Of a stretch of DNA of 64,000 nt, positions 29,546 to 39,400 are shown in pieces. Where the stretch lies: positions 1 through 64,000 of the forward strand of contig JACKEP010000013.1 in the NCBI GenBank assembly GCA_020632915.1, in the 5' to 3' direction. The translations under genes were made by a program, and so were the position numbers. A model generated the notes under the pieces. That model saw nothing but the letters and a program-made list of their open reading frames with translations, ran no database searches and had not been told where the DNA came from. Position 1 is the first letter of the stretch; each line of letters opens with the position of its first letter. The stretch comes from Alphaproteobacteria bacterium (lineage in GTDB: Bacteria > Myxococcota_A > UBA796 > GCA-2862545).

Positions 29546-30649
29546 TCAAGGGAGCGGCGGGATCACGTGGAACACCGGCTGGCCGTCGGCGTCGAGGTCG
29601 GCCGAGAGGTCGTCGGCGCCATGCTCGGTGACGGTGAACGCGGCGTCGGCGACCGGCAGCGTGACCACCGTGCCGTCGAACGCGTAGTCGAAGCCCTCGA
29701 GCTGGGTGAACGACCGGTTGGTGACGAAGGTGTAGGCGGAGCCGTCCTCGGGGAGCAGCTCGGTCTGCAGCGACCGCACGTAGGCGCCGCGCCCCGGGTC
29801 GACCTCCTGCTGGAAGCGTAGGTCGAGCGACGACCACGCCACGACGCCGTCGGCCGGGAGTGCCGCCGTGAGGGTGCCCGCGTCGGCGAGATCCTGGTCG
29901 TCGCCGATGCCGGGCCACGACGCCCCCTGGTGCACCGTGAGGGTGCCGGCCGCCTCCGGGCTCACGGCGACGACGACGTCGAGGTCGAGGCCCATCGTGG
30001 CCTCGGGCGCCGCGGCATCGAGGCAGACCCGCTGCGTCTCGCGGGACACGCCCGCCGTGAACGCCACCGTCACGGGCACGCTCACGTCGACGCCGTCGAC
30101 CGTCGGCGTGCCGAGGGTGATCGCCAGCCGTGAGGGCAGCCAGCCGTGACGGGGATCGTAGCAGCTCGCCGTGACGCCCGGGCCGTCGGGCGGCGCCGAG
30201 CTCCAGGCGAAGCCTCCGATCCAGGCTGCGGCCTCGCCCCTGGCCGCGTGAGGCAGCGTGAGGCTCACGGTGGAGGTGAGCCCGTCGGCGCCCACCACCA
30301 CGTGGGTGCGCGCGGTGGTGAGCACCACCTCGGTCGACGTCAGCGCCACGCGTCGGGCCGTGACGAGCGCCGGGTCGAAGCCGGGCAGCTCCCAGCAGCT
30401 CACCGGATCGAGGCAGGTACCGTCGTCGTCGAAGGTGCGGCCCGTGGTGGACGCCCCGCCCACGAAGCCGCCCTCGACGCCATCGGCCGTCGGCCGCATC
30501 GCCAGGAAGCTCACGCGGTGGTTGGCGAGCGCCCAGTCGAACGACCAGCTCGTGAGCCAGGCCGCCTCGGTGGGACCCGACGGTGCGCAGCCCCCGAGGC
30601 CGCCGACCGCCGCGACCACGATCGGCGCCCATGCGCGACGGGCCCTCAC
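29546..30649 (-). CDS. Hypothetical lipoprotein coupled to asd
   Basis: 367 residues. The signal peptide (RAWAPIVVAAVGGLGGC) ends in a lipobox-like GLGGC. The rest is Trp- and Ser-rich, mostly beta-structure, with no recognised domain. The GTG start at 30649 overlaps the asd stop by 4 bp, so the gene is translated after asd, although no metabolic link is evident. The sequence SLQTELLPEDGSAYTFVTN near the C-terminus is not informative. The function is unknown. Confidence 0.65.
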   Translation of the reverse strand: MRARRAWAPIVVAAVGGLGGCAPSGPTEAAWLTSWSFDWALANHRVSFLAMRPTADGVEGGFVGGASTTGRTFDDDGTCLDPVSCWELPGFDPALVTARRVALTSTEVVLTTARTHVVVGADGLTSTVSLTLPHAARGEAAAWIGGFAWSSAPPDGPGVTASCYDPRHGWLPSRLAITLGTPTVDGVDVSVPVTVAFTAGVSRETQRVCLDAAAPEATMGLDLDVVVAVSPEAAGTLTVHQGASWPGIGDDQDLADAGTLTAALPADGVVAWSSLDLRFQQEVDPGRGAYVRSLQTELLPEDGSAYTFVTNRSFTQLEGFDYAFDGTVVTLPVADAAFTVTEHGADDLSADLDADGQPVFHVIPPLP

Positions 30650-31698
30650 GGGTTCCCCTCGCCGCGCGCCCGTCGCCACAGCTCGGCGTTGAGCAACGCC
30701 GCCCCGGCGGCACCGCGCACGGTGTTGTGGGCCAGCGCGAAGAACTTCAGGCCCATCACGGGGCAGGCCTCCACGCGGCCGAGGCTCACGGCCATCCCCT
30801 GCCCCGTGTCGGCGTCGAAGCGTGGGGACGGGCGGTCGCGCTCGGTGCGGTGGACCAGCAGCGGGCGGGGCGCCGACGGCAGGCCGAGGTCGGGCTGCCA
30901 CGCCGTCATGCAGGCCAGCGCGTCGTCGGGGCTCACGGCGTCGCGGGTGCGGACGTGCACCGCGACCAGGTGCCCATCGGCCACCGGCACGCGCACGCAC
31001 CGGGCCGACAGCGCGAAGTCGGCCGGCACGATCCCGTCCGGGCCCAGCGTGCCGAGGATCTTCTGGGGCTCCTCGGCGAGCTTGATCTCCTCGTTGCCCG
31101 GGTGGGGTCGGACGTTGCCGATCATGTCCCAGGCCGACTCCCCCGGGTAGCCGGCGCCGCTGACGGCCTGGTAGCTGGCGACGGTGACGGCCTCGAGGCC
31201 GAACGCGTCCTGCAGCGGCTTGAGGGCGAGGACCACCGGCATCGAGGTGCAGTTCGGGTTGGTGACCACGCCACCGGGCGTGCCCTGACGGCCGACGAGT
31301 TCGAGGTGGTCGGCGTTGATCTCGGGCACGATCAGCGGCACGTCGGCGTCCATGCGGTGGGCCGACGCGTTCGAGATCACCCCCCACCCGGCGCGGGCGA
31401 ACGCCCGCTCGTGCTCGAGGGCCGCCCCCGTGTCGAGCGCGGAGATGGCCAGCCCCGGCGACCCGGCGGCGGCCGTGAGGGTGTCGGGGTCGCAGGCATG
31501 GACCAGGCGATCCCCCACCCCGGCGAACGGCTCGCCCGGCAGGTGCCAGGCGCAGGCGGCGTCGTAGCGCTTCCCGGCGGAGCGTTCCGACGCGGCGAGC
31601 AAGCCGACCTCGAACCAGGGATGGCTGCGCAGCAGCGTGATCAGGCGCTGGCCGACCATGCCGGTCGCGCCCAGGATCGCGACGGGGACACGACGCAT
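30646..31698 (-). CDS. asd: Aspartate-semialdehyde dehydrogenase (archaeal/fungal type)
   Basis: 350 residues. The N-terminal ILGATGMVGQRLITLL, the catalytic-cysteine segment TNPNCTSMP, SYQAVSGAGYPG and the C-terminal FFALAHNTVRGAAGAA resemble archaeal and yeast enzymes more than the E. coli type. It reduces aspartyl phosphate to the semialdehyde, the branch point to lysine, methionine, threonine and the diaminopimelate of peptidoglycan. GGAGGA lies 7 bases before the ATG at 31698. It is first in a two-gene unit with a lipoprotein gene. Confidence 0.92.
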   Translation of the reverse strand: MRRVPVAILGATGMVGQRLITLLRSHPWFEVGLLAASERSAGKRYDAACAWHLPGEPFAGVGDRLVHACDPDTLTAAAGSPGLAISALDTGAALEHERAFARAGWGVISNASAHRMDADVPLIVPEINADHLELVGRQGTPGGVVTNPNCTSMPVVLALKPLQDAFGLEAVTVASYQAVSGAGYPGESAWDMIGNVRPHPGNEEIKLAEEPQKILGTLGPDGIVPADFALSARCVRVPVADGHLVAVHVRTRDAVSPDDALACMTAWQPDLGLPSAPRPLLVHRTERDRPSPRFDADTGQGMAVSLGRVEACPVMGLKFFALAHNTVRGAAGAALLNAELWRRARGEGNP

Positions 31699-32015
31699 CG
31701 GGCATCCTCCAGGAACAGACCGGCTCTATCGGACCGGGGGGCCGGCCGCGACCCGGACGCCGCGTCGGATCCACCGTGGACAGCGGATCCACCCACCGTC
31801 CCCTGACACGTCGGATCCGCCCTCGTCGGCGCGCGCTGTGCTAACGTGCATCCCCACCTGCCCCCGCCGGATCGGTGCGCCCGCACGCCCCGCGGACCAC
31901 CCCTCCTCTCCCGTCCACCGACACCCCCGTCCGTCCACCGACACCCCCGTCGGTCCGTCGACCCCCTCCCCCTCCTCCCTCCCCCACGGTCCTCTCCGTT
32001 CCTTCCGGAGCCTCC
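31699..32015. promoter_or_regulatory. Divergent intergenic region before asd and parC
   Basis: The 317-bp gap must contain promoters for leftward asd and rightward parC, but no convincing -35/-10 pair could be placed. It contains three GGATCC sites (31767, 31785, 31813), two of them within GGATCCACC units, and a perfect tandem pair of a 20-bp unit (31911-31950). A GGAG ribosome binding site for parC is at 32007-32010. Confidence 0.45.
31911..31950. repeat. Tandem 20-bp direct repeat in the parC leader
   Basis: The 20-bp unit CCGTCCACCGACACCCCCGT occurs twice in direct succession (31911-31930 and 31931-31950). It ends 65 bases before the parC start. It could be a regulator binding site, a leader structure, or simple slippage. 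Confidence 0.7.
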
Positions 32016-34394
32016 ATGATGGAAGTGCAGCCCGTCTCGCTCGAGGACGCGGCGCGCGAGCGGTACCTGTCGTACGCGCTCTCGGTCATCACCTCGCGCG
32101 CGCTGCCCGACGTCCGCGACGGCCTCAAGCCCGTCCAGCGGCGCATCCTGTACACGATGTTCGCCGACCTGGGCCTCGTGCCCGACGGGCGCTACCGCAA
32201 GTCGGCCAACGTCGTCGGTGACGTGATGGCCCGCTACCACCCCCACGGCGACAGCAGCATCTACGAGGCGCTGGTGCGCATGGCGCAGGACTTCAGCCTG
32301 CGCAACCCGCTGGTCGACCCGCAGGGCAACTTCGGCTCGCTCGACGGCGACCCGCCCGCCGCCTACCGCTACACCGAGTGCAAGCTCGCGCCGATCGCGA
32401 TCGAGCTGCTCCAGGAGCTGCGCAAGGACACCGTCCCCATGCGGCCCACCTACGACGGCCAGCGGGACGAGCCGATCGTGCTGCCCGCCCAGTTCCCGCA
32501 GCTGCTCGTCAACGGCTGCGAGGGCATCGCCGTCGGCATGTCGACGCGCATCCCGCCCCACAACCTGGGCGAGTCCATCGACGCCTGCGTGGCCCTGATC
32601 GACGGCACGGCCCGGTCGGTCTCCGACCTGCTCGAGCACATCCACGGCCCGGACTTCCCCACGGGCGGCCGGCTGCTCAACGACCGGGCGAGCCTGGAGG
32701 AGATCTACACCGAGGGTCAGGGCTCGCTGCGGGTGCAAGGCGAGTGGACCACCGAGCGGGACGGGCGCCGCCAGCTCGTCATCCTCACGTCCGTCCCCTA
32801 CGGCCAGAACAAGGCCAAGCTCGTCGAGCGCATCGGGGCCGACGTCGCCACCCGCAAGCTGCCGCTCGTGGTCGACGTCCGCGACGAGTCCGACACCAAC
32901 GTGCGCGTGGTGCTCGAGCTCAAGCAGGGCGCGTCCCCCGAGGCCGTCATGGCCTACCTGTACAAGCGCACGCCGCTGGAGAGCACCTGGCCCGTCAACG
33001 TGACGGTGCTCGTGCCGAGCGAGCGCGAGGACATCGCGGTCCCCGAGCGGCTCGACCTCAAGACGCTGCTCGAGCAGTGGCTGCTGTTCCGCTACGACAC
33101 CGTCTACAAGCGCTACCAGTACGACCTGCGCCGCCTCGAGGAGCGGATCCACCTCCTGGAGGGCTTCGCGATCATCTTCGCCGACCTCGACGAGGTGATC
33201 CGCATCATCCGCGAGTCCGAGGGCAAGAAGGACGCGGCCCGCAAGCTGATGGAGCGCTTCCCCCTCGACGAGCTCCAGACCGACGCCATCCTCGAGCTGC
33301 GCCTGTACCGGCTGGCCCGGCTCGAGATCCAGATCATCCTCGACGAGCTGGAGGAGAAGCGCGCGGCGGCGGCCGAGATCCGCAGCATGCTCGACGGGGA
33401 GGACGGCGCGAGGCTCGGGCAGCCGAGCCGCCTGTGGCTCCGGGTGCGCTCGGAGCTGGTGGAGCTGCGCAAGCTCTACGCCGACCCCCGGCGCACCACC
33501 ATCGGGGAGCCGGCGGAAGACCTGGCCTTCGACGAGACCGAGTACATCGTGCGCGAGGACACCTACGTCGTCGTGTCCCGCGACGGCTGGATCAAGCGCC
33601 AGTCGAGCTTCTCCAGCGTCGACAAGATCCGTGTCCGCGACGCCGACGAGATCGGCTGGCTGCTGCGCACCAACACCAGCACCACCACCACGTTCTTCTG
33701 CAGCGACGGCGGCGCCTACACCCTGCGCACCGGCGACATCCCGGCCACGACCGGTCACGGCAAGCCACTCCAGACGTTCTTCACCATGGACGACGGCGTG
33801 AAGGTGGTGGGGGTGATCGCCCACGACCCGGTCTGCTGGGCCGAGCTGCCCGCCGCACCGCCCCCCGATCCGGACGCGCCACCGTCCGACGACCCCGCGC
33901 CCCCCCACGTCGTCTCCGTCACGCGGGAAGGTCGCATCCAGCGGTTCGCGCTCGACAACCACGCCGAGCCCTCCAACAAGAACGGGCGGATGTACGCGCG
34001 GTTCGACAAGGGCGACGCCGTGGTGGCGGCCTGGCCGTCGATGGGCGGCGAGTGGGTGTGCCTGGCGAGTCGTGAGGGCAACGTGCTGGTCTTCCCCGTC
34101 GGCGAGGCCAACCTGCTCAAGGCGGCCGGCAAGGGCGTCACCGCGATCAAGCTCAAGGGCGGCGACGAGGTGCTCGCCTTCGAGCTCGCGCGCACCACGG
34201 CCGACGGACCGACCGTCGCCACCACCAACGGCCGTGAGTTCACGATCAACCAGCGCAAGTTCGAGGGCGGCTCACGGGCCGCGCGCGGACGGGCGGTCAT
34301 CAAGCGCGGCGGCCTCGACACGTGGGTGCGTCCGCCCCAGGTGGTCGTCGGCAAGGGCGGCCCGACGTCCGGTGTCGAGGGAGGTGAGGAGTGA
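32016..34394 (+). CDS. parC: DNA topoisomerase IV subunit A (ParC-like)
   Basis: 792 residues. The N-terminal domain has SYALSVITSRALPDVRDGLKPVQRRILY and the catalytic tyrosine Y119 in AAYRYTECKL. The GyrA-specific box QRRGGKG is not found in the C-terminal domain, so topoisomerase IV is preferred over gyrase. The C-terminal domain has a proline-rich insertion (ELPAAPPPDPDAPPSDDPAPP) between propeller blades. The two ATGs at 32016 and 32019 share a GGAG. The enzyme decatenates daughter chromosomes with ParE, whose gene follows with a GTGA overlap. The A-then-B order in one operon is less usual. Confidence 0.85.
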   Translation: MMEVQPVSLEDAARERYLSYALSVITSRALPDVRDGLKPVQRRILYTMFADLGLVPDGRYRKSANVVGDVMARYHPHGDSSIYEALVRMAQDFSLRNPLVDPQGNFGSLDGDPPAAYRYTECKLAPIAIELLQELRKDTVPMRPTYDGQRDEPIVLPAQFPQLLVNGCEGIAVGMSTRIPPHNLGESIDACVALIDGTARSVSDLLEHIHGPDFPTGGRLLNDRASLEEIYTEGQGSLRVQGEWTTERDGRRQLVILTSVPYGQNKAKLVERIGADVATRKLPLVVDVRDESDTNVRVVLELKQGASPEAVMAYLYKRTPLESTWPVNVTVLVPSEREDIAVPERLDLKTLLEQWLLFRYDTVYKRYQYDLRRLEERIHLLEGFAIIFADLDEVIRIIRESEGKKDAARKLMERFPLDELQTDAILELRLYRLARLEIQIILDELEEKRAAAAEIRSMLDGEDGARLGQPSRLWLRVRSELVELRKLYADPRRTTIGEPAEDLAFDETEYIVREDTYVVVSRDGWIKRQSSFSSVDKIRVRDADEIGWLLRTNTSTTTTFFCSDGGAYTLRTGDIPATTGHGKPLQTFFTMDDGVKVVGVIAHDPVCWAELPAAPPPDPDAPPSDDPAPPHVVSVTREGRIQRFALDNHAEPSNKNGRMYARFDKGDAVVAAWPSMGGEWVCLASREGNVLVFPVGEANLLKAAGKGVTAIKLKGGDEVLAFELARTTADGPTVATTNGREFTINQRKFEGGSRAARGRAVIKRGGLDTWVRPPQVVVGKGGPTSGVEGGEE

Positions 34395-36298
34395 GCGCCA
34401 CCTACACCGCCAGTGACATCGCGGTCCTGGAGGGCCTGGAGGCGGTCCGTCGGCGCCCCGGCATGTACATCGGCGGCACCGGCGACGACGGCCTGCACCA
34501 CCTCCTCTGGGAGGTCGTCGACAACTCCGTCGACGAGGCGATGAACGGCCACGCGAGCCGGATCGTGGTCACCCTGGAGGCGTCGGGCGTGGTGTGCACC
34601 GTGTCCGACAACGGCCGCGGCATCCCCGTCGACCTGCACCCCAAGCTCAAGAAGAGCGCGCTCGAGGTCATCCTCACGACGCTGCACGCGGGCGGCAAGT
34701 TCGACGAGGGCGCCTACAAGGCGTCGGGCGGCCTGCACGGCGTCGGCGCGAGCGTGGTCAACGCCCTGTCGAGCCGGCTGGAGGCCCGCGTCCGCCGCGA
34801 CGGCCGCGAGTACGTCCAGACCTACAAGCACGGCCGCCCCGACGCGCCCGTCGCCGACGTCGGCCCCGCCCGCGGCACCGGCACCACCATCACGTTCGAG
34901 CCCGACCCGACGGTGTTCGAGCGGGTCGAGTTCGATCCCGACCGCATCCGCGACCGCCTGGAGGTCAAGACCTTCCTCAACCGCGGCCTGCGCATCGTCT
35001 TCAAGGACCTGACCACCGACACCACCTACGAGCTGCAGCACGACGGCGGCGTGGTCGACTACCTGGGCGCGATCCAGCAGCGCGAGGACGTCGGCACCAT
35101 CCTCGAGGCGCCGTTCACGTGCGAGCGCGAGGTCGACAACGTCAAGATCGACCTCGCGGCGGCGTGGAGCGAGTCGCCCCGAGAGCGGGTGCGGTCCTAC
35201 GTCAACGGCATCCCCACCAAGGAGGGCGGCACCCACGTCCAGGGGCTGCGCGACGCCGTCGTCAAGGCCGTCCGGGCGTTCATCGACACCCACAGCCTCG
35301 CGCCGCGTGGGCTCACGCTCACGGCCGACGACATCCGTGAGGGCTTCACCTGCATCCTGTCCGTGCTGTGCACCAACCCTCAGTTCCAGGGACAGACCAA
35401 GGACAAGCTCAACAACCCCGAGATCCGCGCCATCGTCGACGGCGCGGTCAGGCCCCTGTTCGAGCAGTGGCTCCACATCCACAAGAGCCAGGGCGAGATC
35501 ATCGTCTACCGCGCGGTGCAGGCCGCCCGCGCCCGTGAGGCCAGCCGCAAGGCCGCCAACGAGGTGCGTCGCAAGTCGGTCACGAGCACACGCAACACGC
35601 TGCCGGGCAAGCTCGCCGACTGCTCGAGCTCCAACGCCGACGAGACGGAGCTGTTCATCGTCGAGGGCGACTCCGCCGGTGGCTCCGCCAAGCAGGGTCG
35701 CGACCGCCGCACCCAGGCGATCCTGCCGCTGCGCGGCAAGGTGCTCAACACCGAGCAGGCCAACCTGTCCAAGGTGCTGCAGAACAAGGAGCTGTCCGAC
35801 ATCGTCGACGCGCTCGGCTGCGGCCTGGGCGCCGACTTCCGCGAGGACCGCCTCCGCTACGGCCGCCTCGTGCTGCTGATGGACGCCGACTCCGACGGCC
35901 ACCACATCACGACGCTGATGCTGACGTTCCTGTTCCGCCACATGCGTCAGCTCGTGGAGGGCGGCTACGTCTACATCGCCCAGCCGCCGCTCTACAAGAT
36001 CGCCGTCGGCACCGACGTGCACTGGGCCGTCGACGACGCCGACCGCGATCGGATCCTCGCCAACCTGTCCAAGCGCGCGCGCCCGGAGATCACCCGGTTC
36101 AAGGGCCTGGGCGAGATGCCCGCCAAGACCCTGTACGACACCACGATGGACCCCAAGCGCCGGCGACTGCTCCAGGTGCGCGTCGAGAACCGGATCCTGG
36201 CGGACAAGGCGATCTCCGACCTGCTCGGTGACGATCCCTCGACACGGTACCGGTTCATCATGGATCGCTCGCTCGACGTCAACGACATCGACGTCTGA
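34391..36298 (+). CDS. parE: DNA topoisomerase IV subunit B (ParE-like)
   Basis: 635 residues, the short form without the GyrB insertion. The GHKL ATPase domain has EVVDNSVDEAMNG, DNGRGIP and GLHGVGASVVNAL. The TOPRIM domain has EGDSAGGSAKQGRDRRTQAILPLRGK and DADSDGHHI (metal-binding Asp residues). The GTG start at 34391 overlaps the parC stop by 4 bp. It provides the ATPase that drives strand passage with ParC. GyrB cannot be excluded by the sequence of this subunit alone; the partner decides. Confidence 0.88.
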   Translation: MSATYTASDIAVLEGLEAVRRRPGMYIGGTGDDGLHHLLWEVVDNSVDEAMNGHASRIVVTLEASGVVCTVSDNGRGIPVDLHPKLKKSALEVILTTLHAGGKFDEGAYKASGGLHGVGASVVNALSSRLEARVRRDGREYVQTYKHGRPDAPVADVGPARGTGTTITFEPDPTVFERVEFDPDRIRDRLEVKTFLNRGLRIVFKDLTTDTTYELQHDGGVVDYLGAIQQREDVGTILEAPFTCEREVDNVKIDLAAAWSESPRERVRSYVNGIPTKEGGTHVQGLRDAVVKAVRAFIDTHSLAPRGLTLTADDIREGFTCILSVLCTNPQFQGQTKDKLNNPEIRAIVDGAVRPLFEQWLHIHKSQGEIIVYRAVQAARAREASRKAANEVRRKSVTSTRNTLPGKLADCSSSNADETELFIVEGDSAGGSAKQGRDRRTQAILPLRGKVLNTEQANLSKVLQNKELSDIVDALGCGLGADFREDRLRYGRLVLLMDADSDGHHITTLMLTFLFRHMRQLVEGGYVYIAQPPLYKIAVGTDVHWAVDDADRDRILANLSKRARPEITRFKGLGEMPAKTLYDTTMDPKRRRLLQVRVENRILADKAISDLLGDDPSTRYRFIMDRSLDVNDIDV

Positions 36299-36440
36299 GG
36301 GTCACATCGTCGATACTGATAGGGAACCTGCACCCGCTGGCGTGTAGGGATCGCCTCAATGGACCCTCGGGTGTGCCGATGCGAGCCTGCGAGTCGCGAC
36401 GACCTGCCCGAACCATGGCCCGAGCGCCTGGACTGCCTTG

Positions 36441-39400
36441 ATGAACGACCCCCGTCACGCCCGTCCACACGTCGAGGATGCCATCCGGCTGCTCGACGAA
36501 GGCCAGATCCGCGGTGCGCTCGCCGCCCTCGACCAGGCGTTCGCCGCCGAGGGCACCGACGTGACGCCGTGGGACTACGTCCCCGGTCCCTCGCAGGGGG
36601 CCCCGTGGTCCCGCGCCGTGGAGGCCTTGCAGGCCGCCGTGGCCGAGCACGACGAGACGGGCGTCCGCCTCGCGCTCGCCCACGCGTACGCCCGCGCGGG
36701 ATGCCCGGCGGACGGTGCCGTCGCCTACACCGGGGTCCGCACCCACCGCGCCGCCGCCGTCGAGGGCGCCATCGGACTGGGCCGTGCCCGGCTCGCCCTG
36801 GGCGAGGACGCCGAGGCGCTCGCCGCGTTCGACGACGCGCTCAAGGTGCTGCCCGAGTCCCTGGACGCGCTGGCCGGTCGCGCCACCGCGCTCGACCGCC
36901 TCGGTCGCGCCAAGGAGGCCGTCACGGCGTGGCGCACGCTCGCCAGCCTCGCCCCCGAGCACCCCGGCGCCCGCCGGCGCATCCGCGGTGGCGCGCCCGT
37001 CGGGCGCCTCCCGCTGCCGGCCAGCGGCCCGCACGCACGCGCCCTGTGCTGGGCGATGGCGCTGTTCCGCGACGGTCGGTACGACGAGGCCGAAGAGGTC
37101 CTGTCGGCCCGCGCGGAGCTGCGCGAGGTCCCGGTCGAGATCCACATCGCGCTCGGGCGCGTCCGCCACGCCGCCGGCCACCTCGCCACGGCGCGGGAGG
37201 CCCTCGAGCTCGCGCTGCCCCGTCGCGCCGCCGCGCGCACGCGCCTCGCGCTGGCCCACGCGCTGCGCCTGATCGGCCACCCCGCCGCACGCAAGACCTA
37301 CGACGAGGTCCGGGACGACGGCAACGCCGACCCGTTCGTGCTCGCTGGCTACGCCGACGGCGTGACCCGCCTGGGCGACCCCGAGGCGGCCCTCGCGGCT
37401 GCCGACCTCGCGCTCGATCTCGACGCCTACGCGCCGTTCGCCCGGGTCGTCCGCGCCCGCGCGCTGGCCGCCCTGTCGTCCCGTCCGGAGGGCACCAAGG
37501 AGCTCGCCGAGGCCGCGCGCGACGCGTGGCGCAAGGTGCTCGAGGTCCGGCCCGGCGACCCCGAGGCGGTACGCGGCGTCGACGGTGTCGCTGGCGGTGA
37601 GCCCGGTCGCACCGAGCGCGGCGTGGCGCGCATCCACTTCGACCTCGGCCGGTCGATGGTGCAGCGCGGTCGCTACCGGGAGGCCGTGCACGCCTTCCGC
37701 AACGCCACCGAGATCCGCTCGGACTGGAACGAGCCGTGGCGGGCGCTGGGGCAGGCCTACCTCGCCCTCGACGACCGCCCCGCCGCCGTCGAGGCCTTCC
37801 GTGGCGCCCTCGACCGCGACCCCGCCGATCTGGAGTCCGCCACCCACCTGGGCGACCTCCTCCGCGGCCAGGGCGCGCTGCCCGCGGCGCTGGGTGCCTA
37901 CGAGCAGGCGCTGAACCACGACGCGACGTTCGTCGGCGCCCGCCTCGGCCGCGGCGAGGTCCGCCGCATGTCGGGTGCCTTCGACGACGCCATCGCCGAC
38001 TACGAGGCCGTCCTCAAGGGCCTGCCCGACGACCCGACGGCGCTGATCGGCCTGGCCGCGGCGCTCAACGGGCTCCATCGCTTCGCCGAGGCCCGCTCCG
38101 CGTGGACGCGCGCCCGCGAGCAGGATCCCCAGTCGACGTTCGTGGCCAAGGGGCTGGCCCAGTGCCACGCCGGCCTGCGCGGCAACGCCCCCCTGCCCTT
38201 CGAGGACATCAGCCGCGAGGCCCAGCCGCCCCGCAGCGAGGGCTGGGCCGAGCACGACGAGACCTACGATCGCTACGAGGCGATGGACCACGTCGACCGC
38301 GGCCGCAGCTACCACAAGGAGCGCAACTTCGCCGCGGCGATCGACGCGTTCAAGAAGGCGCTCGAGATCGACCCCACCTGCGACGAGGCCGCGCTGCGGC
38401 TGGGCATGGCCTACGAGGACGATCGTCAGTTCCGACGGGCGATCGCGGCCTACCGCACCTGCCTGGAGATCGAGCCCAACCACTACCAGGCCGCCACGAA
38501 CATCGGCGAGGCCTACCGCAAGAACGAGCAGTACCGCGAGGCCATCGGCGCCTACGACCAGGCCCTGGCGATGAAGCCCGACTACCTGTACGCGCTCGCG
38601 GGCCGCGCCGAGTGCATGCGGATGCTCGGCCGCTACGAGGACTGCCTGGGCTGGTTCGACAAGGCGCTCGCCGTCGGCACCAACCACGCCTTCGCCATCC
38701 AAGGCAAGGCCGCGGCCCTCAACGCGCTGCAGCGCTTCGACGACGCCGTCGTCTACTGGAACCACGCCCTCGAGATCGAGCCGCAGTCCCAGTTCGCGCT
38801 CGACGGCAAGGCCTACTGCGAGGCCCAGCTGCGTCGCATCGACGCCGAGCGCGGCGAGGACGACGAGCCCGCGTCCACCAGCGAGTCGTCCACCCCCACG
38901 CTCGACGAGCAGGGCCGCGACCTGACGGCGCTGGCCCGCGCCGGCAAGCTCCCCAAGGTGATCGGTCGCGACCGCGAGATCCGGCAGGTCATGAAGACGC
39001 TGGTCCGCCGGCTCAAGGCCAACCCCCTGCTGCTCGGCGAGCCCGGCGTCGGCAAGACCGCCGTCGTCGAGGGGCTCGCCCACCGGCTGGTCCACGGCCA
39101 GGCGCCCGAGCGCCTCAAGGACCTGCGGATCATCGAGCTGTCGATGGGCACGCTCATCGCCGGCACGAAGTACCGCGGCACGTTCGAGGAGCGGCTGCGC
39201 GAGATCGTCAAGGAGGCCACGAGCGTCCCCGGCCTCGTGCTGTTCATCGACGAGATCCACACCCTGGTGGGTGCGGGGCGCACCGAAGGTGGCTCGCTCG
39301 ACGCGGCCAACATCCTCAAGCCGGCGCTGGCGCGCGGCGAGATCACGGTCATCGGCGCCACCACGCTCGCCGAGTACCGCCAGCACTTCGAGACCGACTC

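Noticed and set aside
31767..31818. Three GGATCC sites in the asd-parC gap
   Set aside because: Expected at moderate frequency and irregularly spaced; no further symmetry around them.
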